Positions 45,202-54,005 of a stretch of 64,000 nucleotides of DNA are shown here, in pieces. Source of the stretch: Vallitalea maricola. GTDB taxonomy: Bacteria > Bacillota > Clostridia > Lachnospirales > Vallitaleaceae. The translations under genes and the position numbers were made by a program. The stretch is from the NCBI RefSeq assembly GCF_036985595.1, contig NZ_BTPU01000023.1, forward strand, positions 62,001-126,000. The letters run 5' to 3'. Every line of letters begins with the position of its first letter. Positions within the stretch are counted from its first letter, which is position 1. The notes under the pieces are model-generated. The model ran no database searches. It was given only the letters and a program-made list of their open reading frames with translations, and had not been told where the DNA came from.

Positions 45202-45627
45202 GTAATATTACAAAAATATTACTTAAATAAAAATTTCATTAAATAAATATAAAAATTTTATTAAGAATATTATTAAGATGTATTTTTTATGTAATATATG
45301 AAAAAACTGGTAGATATAGAAATAATAATAACATTAAAAGTTAAGGTATTACCTTAATTCATAAGGTTTTAAACAATAAAATAACCACATGTCTCCATGT
45401 GGTTATTTTGATGAGGGGAGTATAAATAATTAATAAGGGGTTATATAGTGTATATGATATGTATCGTTCCTTAAAAAGAAGGGTAAACAACACATTCATA
45501 TATTCACATTATAGTATATATTTTATATAATTTCAACAAAAAAATTAAATTTTTATTAAAAAAATAATAAAAAAATGTTTTAAAGGTGTTCTTCATATAA
45601 AAAATGACCTGTTTTAAAGGTTTTACC
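45202..45627. other. 426-base interval glpK/HD-GYP
   Basis: Non-coding. It holds a perfect 17-base palindrome TTAAGGTA-T-TACCTTAA (45341-45357), the terminator at 45378-45409, and a repeated TGTTTTAAAGGT (near 45574 and 45611) just beyond the HD-GYP stop. Confidence 0.6.
45378..45409 (+). terminator. glpK-side terminator
   Basis: AAAATAACCACATG (45378-45391), loop TCTC, CATGTGGTTATTTT (45396-45409): a perfect 14-bp stem ending in T's; symmetrical, so usable from either side. Confidence 0.85.
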
Positions 45628-46701
45628 TTACATAATTTCTTCTATATCTAAATCTGTTTCATCTTGCATATCAACTATCGCAATGCCAACATCCACAATA
45701 GGTTTTGAAGGAGTTGTCCTATGAATGAAGATTATTCTTCCGACTTCACCATTAGATAATCTTACGGTTCTATGTAAATAATTATAAGCAATATTTTCTA
45801 GAAATACAAAGAGATACTTAGTATCAAGTAATCCATAGGATTCTCTTTCAAATAATCTTATAACTTTGAATGGGGAAGTTTTCTTGTGATATGAACGAAC
45901 TGATGTCATAGCATCATAGATATCTGCTATAGCTATTATTTTAGCGTAATCATGTATATGTGTATTTTTTAAGTGAAGAGGATATCCAGAGCCGTCTATC
46001 TTTTCATGATGCATAAGTATTCCCAGTTTTATTTCTTCTGGAAGGTCAAGATTTTTTACAAGATTGAATCCTATTTCAGGATGTTTTTCTATAATTGCAA
46101 ATTCATCATCAGTTAGTTTGCCAGGTTTATTAATTATTTTTGTATCAATTGATAATTTACCTATATCATGTAATAGTCCTGCAACTGTCAGGTTTTCAAT
46201 ATCTTGTTTATCTAGGTGTAACCATTGACCAAATATATTACACAGCATTGATACATTCAATGAATGGGAATATGTGTATTCATCTACACTTCTTAAATGA
46301 TTAAGGTAATTGAAAAGCTCGCTCTTGGTTTTGAGAGCTTTTATCAGATCATTACTAAGCCTGAAAAGGTCTCTAATGTTAACATTTCCACCGTTACCGA
46401 TGTCATCTAATTGTTTTGTCAATTTTTTCTTATTGGTATCATAGCTATCTTTGAATTGTAAAAATTTTTTTGTGAATTCTATATCGTCATTATTATTAAT
46501 ATAGGTATATTTTATAAGATCTATGTAGTCCTTTATATCTACGCTTAGTATTTGATATAAATTTAATTTAAAGATATGATTTTGGGTAATAATAGTATTA
46601 GATGGAATCAGTATCAGACCATTGGATGTAAGTACATCATTGGCAAGTTCCATACCTATTTCCAGATCATGAATGCTTATTCTGTTAATCTTATATTCCA
46701 T
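45628..46701 (-). CDS. HD-GYP domain protein (putative c-di-GMP phosphodiesterase)
   Basis: A 357-residue soluble protein. The N-terminal 130 residues are a helical DUF3391-like or unassigned region. The HD-GYP domain (about 135-310) shows HSLNV, the metal pair HDIGK (about 175), and HHEKIDGSGYP (about 230), the intact GYP motif. These enzymes open and degrade cyclic di-GMP, affecting motility and biofilm. AAGAGG precedes the start. It is monocistronic on the minus strand. Confidence 0.9.
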   Translation of the reverse strand: MEYKINRISIHDLEIGMELANDVLTSNGLILIPSNTIITQNHIFKLNLYQILSVDIKDYIDLIKYTYINNNDDIEFTKKFLQFKDSYDTNKKKLTKQLDDIGNGGNVNIRDLFRLSNDLIKALKTKSELFNYLNHLRSVDEYTYSHSLNVSMLCNIFGQWLHLDKQDIENLTVAGLLHDIGKLSIDTKIINKPGKLTDDEFAIIEKHPEIGFNLVKNLDLPEEIKLGILMHHEKIDGSGYPLHLKNTHIHDYAKIIAIADIYDAMTSVRSYHKKTSPFKVIRLFERESYGLLDTKYLFVFLENIAYNYLHRTVRLSNGEVGRIIFIHRTTPSKPIVDVGIAIVDMQDETDLDIEEIM

Positions 46702-46906
46702 ATCAATAAACCTCTTTTCAAATAATATTTCCAGTTTATTTTTTAATATTATACCAAAATTTGCTAATTATGAAAATAATTTTTTATACCTAGTTTTTAT
46801 TTTTTTATTATAAAATAAGTAAAATAATACTTTTTTTATATGCATAAAATAATTTTTATAACAAATAATATAACTGTAAGATGTAAATTAAAAAGGAGGT
46901 CATTAA

Positions 46907-47122
46907 ATGGCTAAGAGAAATAAATCAAAAAACATGAATAATGAAAACATGGATAACAACATGTATAATGAAAACAGTAGTAACCGCATGAGAGACGAAA
47001 ACATGGATAATAATATGTATAACAACAATATGGAAGACATTAATAACGTGGACGATAACAACATGAACAACAGCATGTACGACAATAATATGAAAGATAA
47101 AAAAAATAAGTATAGCAAATAA
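46907..47122 (+). CDS. small Asn/Met-rich repeat protein
   Basis: A 71-residue protein: basic start MAKRNKSKNMN, then imperfect repeats of ENMDNNMYN (two near-identical copies, plus NNSMYDNNM). Asn and Met make up about half of it, and no hydrophobic core is visible, so it is probably disordered. AAAAAGGAGG before the ATG and a hairpin after the stop argue it is a real gene. The mirror-image frame on the other strand is an artefact of composition. Function unknown; a spore-coat or surface role is only a guess. Confidence 0.65.
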   Translation: MAKRNKSKNMNNENMDNNMYNENSSNRMRDENMDNNMYNNNMEDINNVDDNNMNNSMYDNNMKDKKNKYSK

Positions 47123-47141
47123 TATTTCTACTCCTTGGTAG

Positions 47142-47164
47142 GCTACTGGTAAAATATCAGTAGC
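47142..47164 (+). terminator. hairpin after Asn/Met-rich gene
   Basis: GCTACTGGTA (47142-47151), loop AAA, TATCAGTAGC (47155-47164), one mismatch, then TTTCTA. Confidence 0.65.
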
Positions 47165-47190
47165 TTTCTACTGTAAAACATCTTATTTAT

Positions 47191-47234
47191 AAATTAATCC
47201 TATTATAGCTTAAATGCTTTTAGGATTAATTTTT
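47191..47234 (+). terminator. second terminator before the GntR locus
   Basis: AAATTAATCCTA (47191-47202) pairs with TAGGATTAATTTTT (47221-47234), ending in a T6 run. It insulates the sugar locus from upstream transcription. Confidence 0.78.
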
Positions 47235-47331
47235 TATTACAGAAAACCTCTGATCTTAGACTTTTTTGTACATTAATACTAAAAACACATATCACCAAGA
47301 CAAAAAATAGTAAAATATGACAAAATAATAT

Positions 47332-47360
47332 TTGACAAGATATTATTTTAAGAGTATAGT
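47332..47360 (+). promoter_or_regulatory. sigma-A promoter of the gntR gene
   Basis: TTGACA (47332-47337), 17-base spacer, TATAGT (47355-47360). The expected transcription start (about 47367) lies just before the operator at 47373. Confidence 0.82.
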
Positions 47361-47372
47361 ATATACATAAAA

Positions 47373-47389
47373 CATGTTATATCAACATG
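47373..47389. promoter_or_regulatory. operator O1 (autoregulatory)
   Basis: CATGTT-ATATC-AACATG is a perfect 6+6 dyad. The same TGTT-N5-AACA core recurs at 48151 and 48189 before the ABC transporter genes. It sits immediately downstream of the gntR promoter and just before the ribosome site, so bound repressor would block transcription. Confidence 0.75.
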
Positions 47390-47399
47390 ACAATAGGAG

Positions 47400-48134
47400 G
47401 TGGAATTCATTAACGATATTAATTTAAATATGTATGCTCCTAAATACTTACAGATAACTTATTATTTCATTCATAAAATAGATAATGGTGAAATTGGTGA
47501 AGGAGAGCAGCTGCCTACAGAAAAAGCTATTGGAGATATGTTTAATGTAAGCAGAATTACAGTAGGCAAAGCACTAAATGAATTAGTCAATCAAGGCTAT
47601 ATTATAAAGAAGCAAGGTAAAGGCTCTTTTGTCAGCTTAGAGAAGAAGAGAATGCAATTAAATGCCATAAAGGGTTTTTCAGAAGAAATGAAAAGTAAAG
47701 GGTTAGTACCGTCGACTAAATTAATCTCTATAAATGTAATAGAACCTAGAATTGAAATTGCTAAGAAATTAGAGTTGGATATAAATGTAAAAGTATATTG
47801 TATTGAAAGAATAAGATGTGCAGATGGTATAAGAATGGCTATAGAAAAAGTATTCATACCTTTTTATTTAATTCCAGATATAGATAAATGTAATTTGGAA
47901 GGTTCATTATATGAGATTTTACGTGAAAGATATGGAATCGTTATTACAAAAGGAACTCAAAGTATAGAGGCAGGTTTAATCGATTCAGAGGTTGCTGAAT
48001 TATTGAATATTGAACCTGAATCAGTGGGGTTAATAATAGAGAGAGTTTCTTATATTGATAACAAACCTTTCGAGTATGTAAAATCAATATATAGAGGGGA
48101 TAAATATAAATTTGTAGTGGAACTTAATTCGTAA
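47400..48134 (+). CDS. GntR-family repressor, HutC/UTRA type
   Basis: A 244-residue regulator. The N-terminal winged helix (about 12-78) has EGEQLPTEKAIGDMFNVSRITVGKAL; a short part is QLPTEKAIGDMFNVSR. The UTRA ligand domain (about 95-240) includes GFSEEMKSKGLVPSTKL and the C-terminal VSYIDNKPFEYVKSIYRGDKYKFVVEL strands. UTRA domains usually bind a phosphorylated sugar. The exact start is uncertain: the GTG at 47400 overlaps the AGGAGGTG site; an ATT at 47409 or the ATG at 47430 are alternatives. It probably represses itself and the downstream locus via TGTT-N5-AACA operators. Confidence 0.88.
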   Translation: MEFINDINLNMYAPKYLQITYYFIHKIDNGEIGEGEQLPTEKAIGDMFNVSRITVGKALNELVNQGYIIKKQGKGSFVSLEKKRMQLNAIKGFSEEMKSKGLVPSTKLISINVIEPRIEIAKKLELDINVKVYCIERIRCADGIRMAIEKVFIPFYLIPDIDKCNLEGSLYEILRERYGIVITKGTQSIEAGLIDSEVAELLNIEPESVGLIIERVSYIDNKPFEYVKSIYRGDKYKFVVELNS

Positions 48135-48150
48135 AAATTTTAAAAGAACT

Positions 48151-48163
48151 TGTTATGTCAACA
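48151..48163. promoter_or_regulatory. operator O2
   Basis: TGTTATGTCAACA. It is part of a 27-base direct repeat (48148-48174 against 48186-48212, three mismatches). It overlaps the likely -35 (TTGTTA, 48150) of the transporter promoter, whose -10 is TATACT near 48172. Confidence 0.7.
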
Positions 48164-48188
48164 TACAGACATATACTATATACTAACT

Positions 48189-48201
48189 TGTTATGACAAC
48201 A
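48189..48201. promoter_or_regulatory. operator O3
   Basis: TGTTATGACAACA, 38 bases downstream of O2, between the presumed -10 and the ribosome site of the first permease gene. Confidence 0.7.
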
Positions 48202-48236
48202 TGTAGACATAATAAATAAAAAAGGAGGTTTTTGTT

Positions 48237-49136
48237 TTGTGGGGTTTTAGAACACATAAGTTTACTTTAAGACAAAAAGAAACATTAACAGCTTGGATTT
48301 TTATATTACCTGTTCTTGTAGGTTATTCAATTTTTACTTTTGGAGCTATAATCTATTCTTTTTGTATATCATTAACGAAATGGGATTTATTATCATCACC
48401 AGAATTCATAGGGTTGGGGAACTATATAAAAGTTTTTAAAGACCCTGAGTTCTATAATTGTATGGGAAATACTTTATTCTTTGTAATATTCCTAGTTCCA
48501 ATAGTACTTGTTATATCAATGAGTCTAGCAATCGCCATTAACAGATGTATTGGTAAAGTAGGAAAGTTCTATAAAATTTCTTTTTTCATGCCATGTGTTA
48601 CAGCTACAATTGCTGTTAGTATGGTTTGGTTATGTATATTTAATCCAGACAATGGAATCATTAATTCGATTTTATATTCTTTTGGGGTAAAGAATCCTCC
48701 TAATTGGTTAGAGAGTACATTTTGGGCAAAACCCTCACTTATATTTATGAGAATCTGGCAGATGAGTGGTTATTATATGATAATGTTTCTGACTGGTCTT
48801 CAGACAATACCAAAAACATTATATGAAGCTGCAAAAGTGGATGGTGCAACTAAGTGGAAAAGAATAAAGTACATTACCATTCCAATGCTCTCCAACACAA
48901 CATTTTTTGTACTCATAATGTTGATTATTGAATCCTTCAATATGTTTGAATCTATTTATGTAATGACAGAAGGTGGACCAGCAGGATCTACAAATACTAT
49001 AATGTATTACATTTATACCTCTGGTTTTAGCTTTTATAAAATGGGATATGCTTCTTCTTTGGCTTGGATTTTCTTTGCTATTCTTTTTGTTTTTACATTA
49101 ATAAGATTTAAGACTAGAGAAGATAAAACTAATTAG
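48237..49136 (+). CDS. sugar ABC transporter permease (MalF/UgpA-like)
   Basis: A 299-residue membrane protein with six helices and the binding-protein-dependent transport signature in the EAA loop LYEAAKVDGATKWKRIKYITIPML (about 199-222; part: EAAKVDGATKWKRIKYI). It uses a TTG start eight bases after AAAGGAGG; the only nearby GTG is in a closed frame. It forms the channel with the next gene. It belongs to the CUT1 carbohydrate class, which imports oligosaccharides or glycerophosphates. Confidence 0.92.
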   Translation: MWGFRTHKFTLRQKETLTAWIFILPVLVGYSIFTFGAIIYSFCISLTKWDLLSSPEFIGLGNYIKVFKDPEFYNCMGNTLFFVIFLVPIVLVISMSLAIAINRCIGKVGKFYKISFFMPCVTATIAVSMVWLCIFNPDNGIINSILYSFGVKNPPNWLESTFWAKPSLIFMRIWQMSGYYMIMFLTGLQTIPKTLYEAAKVDGATKWKRIKYITIPMLSNTTFFVLIMLIIESFNMFESIYVMTEGGPAGSTNTIMYYIYTSGFSFYKMGYASSLAWIFFAILFVFTLIRFKTREDKTN

Positions 49137-49150
49137 GTGGGGTGAAGAAA

Positions 49151-49987
49151 ATGAAGAAAAGAAAAGCAGGTAAAATAATTTTTCATGTTGTTATGATATT
49201 TTTAGCATTATTAAGCATTTTTCCATTTATATGGACTATAAGTGCTTCATTCAAGACTACAGGACAATTATATAATGAGAGTCCTCTTAAACTTATACCA
49301 AAACCATTTATAGTTGAAAATTATAAGAGAACTTGGGAGCTATTGCCATTTACATCATTTTTAAGGAACTCATTATTTATCTCAATGATAGTTCCATCTC
49401 TTATGATACTGCTGTCTTCAATGGCTGCTTATGCTTTTGCTAAGTTAAGGTTCAAAGGGAAAAATATTATATTTATGCTGATTCTAGCTACTATGATGCT
49501 GCCTTCCCATGTTACCTTGATACCTAATTATTCAATAGTGAGGATGCTTCACTGGATTGATAAATATGTAGCTATTATGATACCGCCATTGTTCACTGGT
49601 ATTAATGCATTCAACATATTCTTCTTCAGACAATATTTCTTGTCAATACCAAAAGAATTAGAGGATGCGGCAATTATTGATGGATGTTCAAGATTTAAGT
49701 TGTTTTTTACTATCATCATGCCTAATTCCAAACCAGCTATAGCAACAGTTGGAATATTATCTTTTAGATCAATATGGAATTCGTTCTTGTGGCCAAGTAT
49801 AGTTTTGAATACATACGATAAGATGACTTTAACTGTGGGGTTAAAATATTTTCAAGGTGTAGTCAGTAATTGGGGAGAGTTGTTAGCAGGTACAACTGTT
49901 GCATTAATACCAGTACTTGTTGTGTTTCTAATATTCCAGAAGTATTTTATACAGACTTCTATGGACTCTGGATTTGGGGGTAAATAA
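49151..49987 (+). CDS. sugar ABC transporter permease (MalG/UgpE-like)
   Basis: A 278-residue permease with six helices. The EAA loop reads LEDAAIIDGCSRFKLFFTIIMP (near 180-201), and the C-terminal YFIQTSMDSGFGGK is typical of MalG-type proteins (normally ending in GAVKG or similar). The ATG at 49151 is preferred to a GTG at 49142 that falls within the ribosome site. It follows the first permease by 14 bases. Confidence 0.92.
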   Translation: MKKRKAGKIIFHVVMIFLALLSIFPFIWTISASFKTTGQLYNESPLKLIPKPFIVENYKRTWELLPFTSFLRNSLFISMIVPSLMILLSSMAAYAFAKLRFKGKNIIFMLILATMMLPSHVTLIPNYSIVRMLHWIDKYVAIMIPPLFTGINAFNIFFFRQYFLSIPKELEDAAIIDGCSRFKLFFTIIMPNSKPAIATVGILSFRSIWNSFLWPSIVLNTYDKMTLTVGLKYFQGVVSNWGELLAGTTVALIPVLVVFLIFQKYFIQTSMDSGFGGK

Positions 49988-50063
49988 GGTATTAAGGTGG
50001 AGATTCCACCATAATATATAAACTAATTTTAATCTATATATCTATTATAAGGAGGATTTTATT

Positions 50064-51416
50064 ATGTTTAAAAAATTGATAAGTGTTATTCTTGTATTAA
50101 CATTGGTTATGGGTTTGTCAGGTTGTGGAGGTAAAAAAGATACAAACAAAGATAATGATGCCTCAACTAAGACTAATGCAACAACAGATAATAAAGATAC
50201 TAGCAACAAAGAATCTGGTAACACAGATAAGGAAACTGTAAAAAGACAAAAAGTAACAGTTATATCATGGTGGGATATTACTAAGTCAGAATCATTACAA
50301 AAACTAAAAACAAGATTTGAAGAATTGAATCCTGATTTGGAATTAGAATTCACTATGGTTGGAAGTGGATATGCAGATAAAATTCTAACAATGATAGCTG
50401 GTGGTGGAGATTCTATTCCAGACGTAATGATGCTGGCTATGGATAAAGTTCCAAAATTTGCAGATTCAGAAGCAATACTATGTCTAGATGAATTCATTAC
50501 TGATGATTATCTTAATTCTCTATACCCAGTTGTTAAAGAATCATGTAGATATAAAGGCAAAGTGTATAGTGTTGCCAGAGATGTAACTACTATGGCTATG
50601 TATTGTAATAAGGCAATGTTTGAAGAAGCTGGAGTTCCTATTCCATCAGAGGATTGGACAATGGAAGAATTCGTTGACATAGCAAAAAAACTTACTAAGG
50701 TAGATGATAATGGAAAACCAATCCAATGGGGATTTTATTTTCCAAAATATGCAGACGGTATCTATGATTGGTTAATAGGACATGGTGGTACATTTGCCAA
50801 TGAAGACGGTACAAAATGTACACTTGATACTCCAGAAAGTAAAGAAGCTCTTCAATTCTTACATGATTTAATCTACAAACATAAAGTAGTACCTTCAGAA
50901 TCACAAGCAAAACAATATGGAAAAAGCAGTTTGGCACCTATTGTAGCTGGTAAAGTAGCTATGACTATGGGTGGATTATCTGCTAGTAATAACTTCAATA
51001 CTGCTAGTCCTGCTGTAGAATATGTTGTAGTACCTTTACCTAAAATGAAAGGTAAATCAATAACTCACTCTTTTGTTAATACATGGGCAGTACCAAAAGG
51101 AGCTAAGAACCCTGAGTTATCATGGAGAGTACTTGAATTCTTATCAGGTAAAGAAGGTCAGCAGATTGTATTAGATACTAATATGGGTCTACCAGCAAGT
51201 AAAGACGTTGATACTACTGATTTTGTTAATAAGAGACCTGATAATCATGTATTCATAGATGGACTTGATTATACAGTTCCATTTGAGACGTTTGTTAACG
51301 GAGCACAGTTCTATACAATATTCAAAGAAGAAGGAGAAAAGCTATGGCTTGATGAAGCTGATGTTGATAAGGTAGTAAATAATATCATGAAAAAATCAGC
51401 AGAGCTCTTTGAATAA
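50064..51416 (+). CDS. sugar ABC transporter substrate-binding lipoprotein
   Basis: A 450-residue extracellular solute-binding protein of family 1. A lipobox LSGC (Cys about 21) is followed by a Lys/Asp/Thr/Asn linker (about 23-68) and a two-lobed binding domain (VTVISWWDITKSE at about 70; PDVMMLAMDKVPKFADSEAILCLDEFI). It captures the locus substrate outside the cell. No ATPase gene accompanies the importer, so a shared MsmX/UgpC-type ATPase encoded elsewhere is expected, as is common for CUT1 systems in Firmicutes. Confidence 0.92.
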   Translation: MFKKLISVILVLTLVMGLSGCGGKKDTNKDNDASTKTNATTDNKDTSNKESGNTDKETVKRQKVTVISWWDITKSESLQKLKTRFEELNPDLELEFTMVGSGYADKILTMIAGGGDSIPDVMMLAMDKVPKFADSEAILCLDEFITDDYLNSLYPVVKESCRYKGKVYSVARDVTTMAMYCNKAMFEEAGVPIPSEDWTMEEFVDIAKKLTKVDDNGKPIQWGFYFPKYADGIYDWLIGHGGTFANEDGTKCTLDTPESKEALQFLHDLIYKHKVVPSESQAKQYGKSSLAPIVAGKVAMTMGGLSASNNFNTASPAVEYVVVPLPKMKGKSITHSFVNTWAVPKGAKNPELSWRVLEFLSGKEGQQIVLDTNMGLPASKDVDTTDFVNKRPDNHVFIDGLDYTVPFETFVNGAQFYTIFKEEGEKLWLDEADVDKVVNNIMKKSAELFE

Positions 51417-51517
51417 TTGAAGAAGGAATATAAATAGAGTCCATATTATTGGATTAGTTAATAAGGGGTTATTAATTATAAACCAATATAATAATATACA
51501 ATCTGGGGGAAGTAATA

Positions 51518-52267
51518 ATGAATAATAATATTTGTATCAATAAATATCTAGATTACGTCAAAAAGATGTTAAACGATATAGAGAAAACCCAAAAAGAAAA
51601 TATAAAAGAAGCAAGTAATATAATTAGTAGATGCATACAAAATAAAGGAATACTGCATGTGTTTTCAACAGGGCACTCACATATGATTGTCGAAGAAATG
51701 TTTTATCGTGCAGGTGGATTAGTTCAAGTCAATCCAATACTCGACCCAGGTCTTATGCAGCATGAAGGAGCTATCAAAAGCACTAAGCTTGAACGGTTAT
51801 CGGGATATGCAGAAATCTTGATAGAAAGTGTTGATTTTAAAGAGAATGAACCAATCATCATTATATCTAATTCAGGAATTAATAGTGTACCAATAGAGAT
51901 GGCTATGTTAGCGAAAGAAAAAGGCTTGAATGTTATTGCAATAACTTCCATTCAAACATCCAGTACAATAGAATCAAGGCATGAATCAAATAAAAAGCTG
52001 ATGGATGTAGCTGATATAGTAATAGATAATTGTGTACCAAGAGGAGATACAATAATAGATGTGGGTAGTACCGATCAAAAAATAGGAAGTGTATCTTCTA
52101 TAGCAGGTATATTCATCGTCCAGAGATTAATATTGGATATTGTTAATAATTGTTATGAAGAAGGTAAGATTCCACCTATATATACTAGTGCTAATATGCC
52201 TGGTGGAGATGAACATAATAGTAAATTAATATATGAATATAAATCAAGGGTAAGGGGTCTATATTAA
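51518..52267 (+). CDS. SIS-domain protein, first copy (sugar-phosphate isomerase-like)
   Basis: A 249-residue UPF0309-like SIS protein. An N-terminal helical part (about 1-45) precedes the SIS fold with FSTGHSHMIVEE (about 48-59), IIISNSGINSVPIEMA (about 114-129) and a late RGDTIIDVGS stretch. SIS domains bind phosphosugars and act as isomerases, etherases or regulators; related proteins lie in amino-sugar operons. GGGGGA precedes the ATG. Its stop overlaps the kinase start by one base. It shares its general design, but not its active-site region, with the SIS protein at 53240. Confidence 0.85.
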   Translation: MNNNICINKYLDYVKKMLNDIEKTQKENIKEASNIISRCIQNKGILHVFSTGHSHMIVEEMFYRAGGLVQVNPILDPGLMQHEGAIKSTKLERLSGYAEILIESVDFKENEPIIIISNSGINSVPIEMAMLAKEKGLNVIAITSIQTSSTIESRHESNKKLMDVADIVIDNCVPRGDTIIDVGSTDQKIGSVSSIAGIFIVQRLILDIVNNCYEEGKIPPIYTSANMPGGDEHNSKLIYEYKSRVRGLY

Positions 52268-53262
52268 TGAATAGATTTTTAGGTATTGATGGTGGAGGAA
52301 CCAAGACTGAATTTGTAGTATGTGATGAATCAGGATACATATCAGACATATTGAGAAATGGACCTACTAACCCTATTTTCATTGATGAAAAATTGGCTTT
52401 TGCCAATCTGGATAATGGGATAAATGAAATATCAAAGCAAGTTAATAGGGAGTTTGGGTGTCTGACAATATGTATACCAGGGTTAAAACAGTATGGGGAA
52501 GAGATTAGTAAAAAATACTCAAATATAAGTAAAAAAGTAATAACTGGAGCAGATGAGCTAAATACCTATTATTCAGCAATAGGAGATTGTCCAGGGGTGG
52601 TTGTATTAAGTGGTACAGGATCATTTGTTATAGGTAAAAATGAAAAAGATGAATTTAAGACATTTGGTGGTTGGGGACCATTGGTAGGGGACGAAGGCAG
52701 TGGATATTATATTGGATTATCATGTTTAAAAGAAGTAATTAGAGCTTATGAGAATAATTTGACTACCACATTATCTAATGAAGTAGAAAAATATTTTAAT
52801 ATCAATAATATAATCCAGTTGAGGAAAGCTCTGTATAGGGATAATGTAGATAGAGAGAAAATTGCTGGATTGTGTAAAGTTGTATATAAAAATGCTTGTA
52901 TAGAAGATAAGATATCATTACAGATCATCAATGAAGCTGCAATAAAATTAGCCAATCTTGCTAAAACAGCCATTTCTCAATTAAGATTACACAATGAAAT
53001 TATTACGGTTGTTCTGACAGGCGGAGTCAGTAAGATGAAGGATACTATAATCAAACCTTTTACAAATGAGCTGTTAGAAGCATTTCCAAAAGTTATTATA
53101 CAAGAACCTAGGTTTGAACCTTCAGTAGGGGCTTTGATTATGGCTATGAAGGAATATGGAATTACAATTAATGAAGATATTTTAGATAATCTACAGAAAA
53201 GTTATCAAGAGAAAAATCCAATTTTGAGGAGTGACAGCAATGTTAAGAGAAAGATTTTATGA
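52267..53262 (+). CDS. BadF/BadG-type kinase (N-acetylglucosamine-kinase-like)
   Basis: A 331-residue ASKHA ATPase. The phosphate-1 motif is GIDGGGTKTEFVV (about 5-17), phosphate-2 VVVLSGTGSFVIG (about 112-124) and GGWGPLVGDEGSGYYIG (about 135-151), and the adenosine motif VVLTGGVSKMKD (about 246). This is the signature of eukaryote-like GlcNAc kinases and glucosamine kinases. It probably phosphorylates the amino sugar freed inside the cell. It is coupled to the SIS gene upstream (TAATG) and overlaps the next SIS gene by 23 bases. Confidence 0.87.
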   Translation: MNRFLGIDGGGTKTEFVVCDESGYISDILRNGPTNPIFIDEKLAFANLDNGINEISKQVNREFGCLTICIPGLKQYGEEISKKYSNISKKVITGADELNTYYSAIGDCPGVVVLSGTGSFVIGKNEKDEFKTFGGWGPLVGDEGSGYYIGLSCLKEVIRAYENNLTTTLSNEVEKYFNINNIIQLRKALYRDNVDREKIAGLCKVVYKNACIEDKISLQIINEAAIKLANLAKTAISQLRLHNEIITVVLTGGVSKMKDTIIKPFTNELLEAFPKVIIQEPRFEPSVGALIMAMKEYGITINEDILDNLQKSYQEKNPILRSDSNVKRKIL

Positions 53263-53980
53263 TGAAATGAAAAAAGTATTGGATAAGATAGAAAAGACAC
53301 AGGGCGAAACTATAGATAAGTGTGCTAAGGTAATAGGTGATAGCCTTGTTAATAATGGAATATGTCATATATTAGATACTGGACATATGTTAATGTATGA
53401 GGGGGTAGGCAGGACTGGAGGGATGATGGCTATACGTCCTATAAGAATTAATTTTGAGGTCAATAATCCTGCAAGAAAAAGATTGATTCCAGGAAAGGAA
53501 AATGTTTATTATGATTCAATCGAAGGGTTCCCAGAATTCATATTAGGTAAAGCCAATGTAGCTAAAGGAGATGTGCTGATTATCGGTTCAGTGTCTGGAT
53601 ATAATAATATGCCTGTTCAGCTTGCTCTAAAAGCAAGGGAAATGGGAGTTAAGACAATAGGTATCACTTCAGTTGCATACTCAAGTAAAATAAAGGCTAA
53701 ACATAAATCAGGGAAGAGATTATTTGAAGCATGTGATTATGTTCTTGATAATTGTGGAATATTTGGGGATGCTATGGTAGAGGTAGAAGAGTTAGGGAAA
53801 AAGATTGGTCCTTCTTCAGGGATAGCGGCATCTTATCTAATGTGGGCATTGCAGACAACTGTAGTTGAGTATCTTATATCTATAGGAAAAGAGCCTAGTG
53901 TATATATAAGTAATCATCTTAATAATGCAAGTGCTATTAATGGTTCTGCTTGGGAGAATTATGAGAAATTCGGTTATTGA
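53240..53980 (+). CDS. SIS-domain protein, second copy
   Basis: A 246-residue SIS protein, distant from the copy at 51518. The first sugar-binding loop reads LDTGHMLMYEGVGRTGGMM (about 44-62), the second IGSVSGYNNMPVQLA (about 115-129). The conserved DNCGIFGDAMVEVEE and GPSSGIAASYLMWALQ segments follow. The start at 53240 has AGGAG eight bases before, inside the end of the kinase gene. Two different SIS proteins around one sugar kinase suggest two consecutive sugar-phosphate conversions or a heteromeric enzyme; neither activity is known. Confidence 0.84.
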   Translation: MLRERFYDEMKKVLDKIEKTQGETIDKCAKVIGDSLVNNGICHILDTGHMLMYEGVGRTGGMMAIRPIRINFEVNNPARKRLIPGKENVYYDSIEGFPEFILGKANVAKGDVLIIGSVSGYNNMPVQLALKAREMGVKTIGITSVAYSSKIKAKHKSGKRLFEACDYVLDNCGIFGDAMVEVEELGKKIGPSSGIAASYLMWALQTTVVEYLISIGKEPSVYISNHLNNASAINGSAWENYEKFGY

Positions 53981-54005
53981 TGAATAAGAAAAGGTGGTAA
54001 TTCAT

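Noticed and set aside
45341..45357. Perfect 17-base palindrome as an operator for glpK
   Set aside because: It lies downstream of glpK and far from any start codon; kept only as a note in the interval entry.
46903..47118. 71-codon minus-strand frame opposite the Asn/Met-rich gene
   Set aside because: Its Leu/Ser/Met pattern is the mirror of the Asn/Met repeats; the plus strand has the ribosome site.
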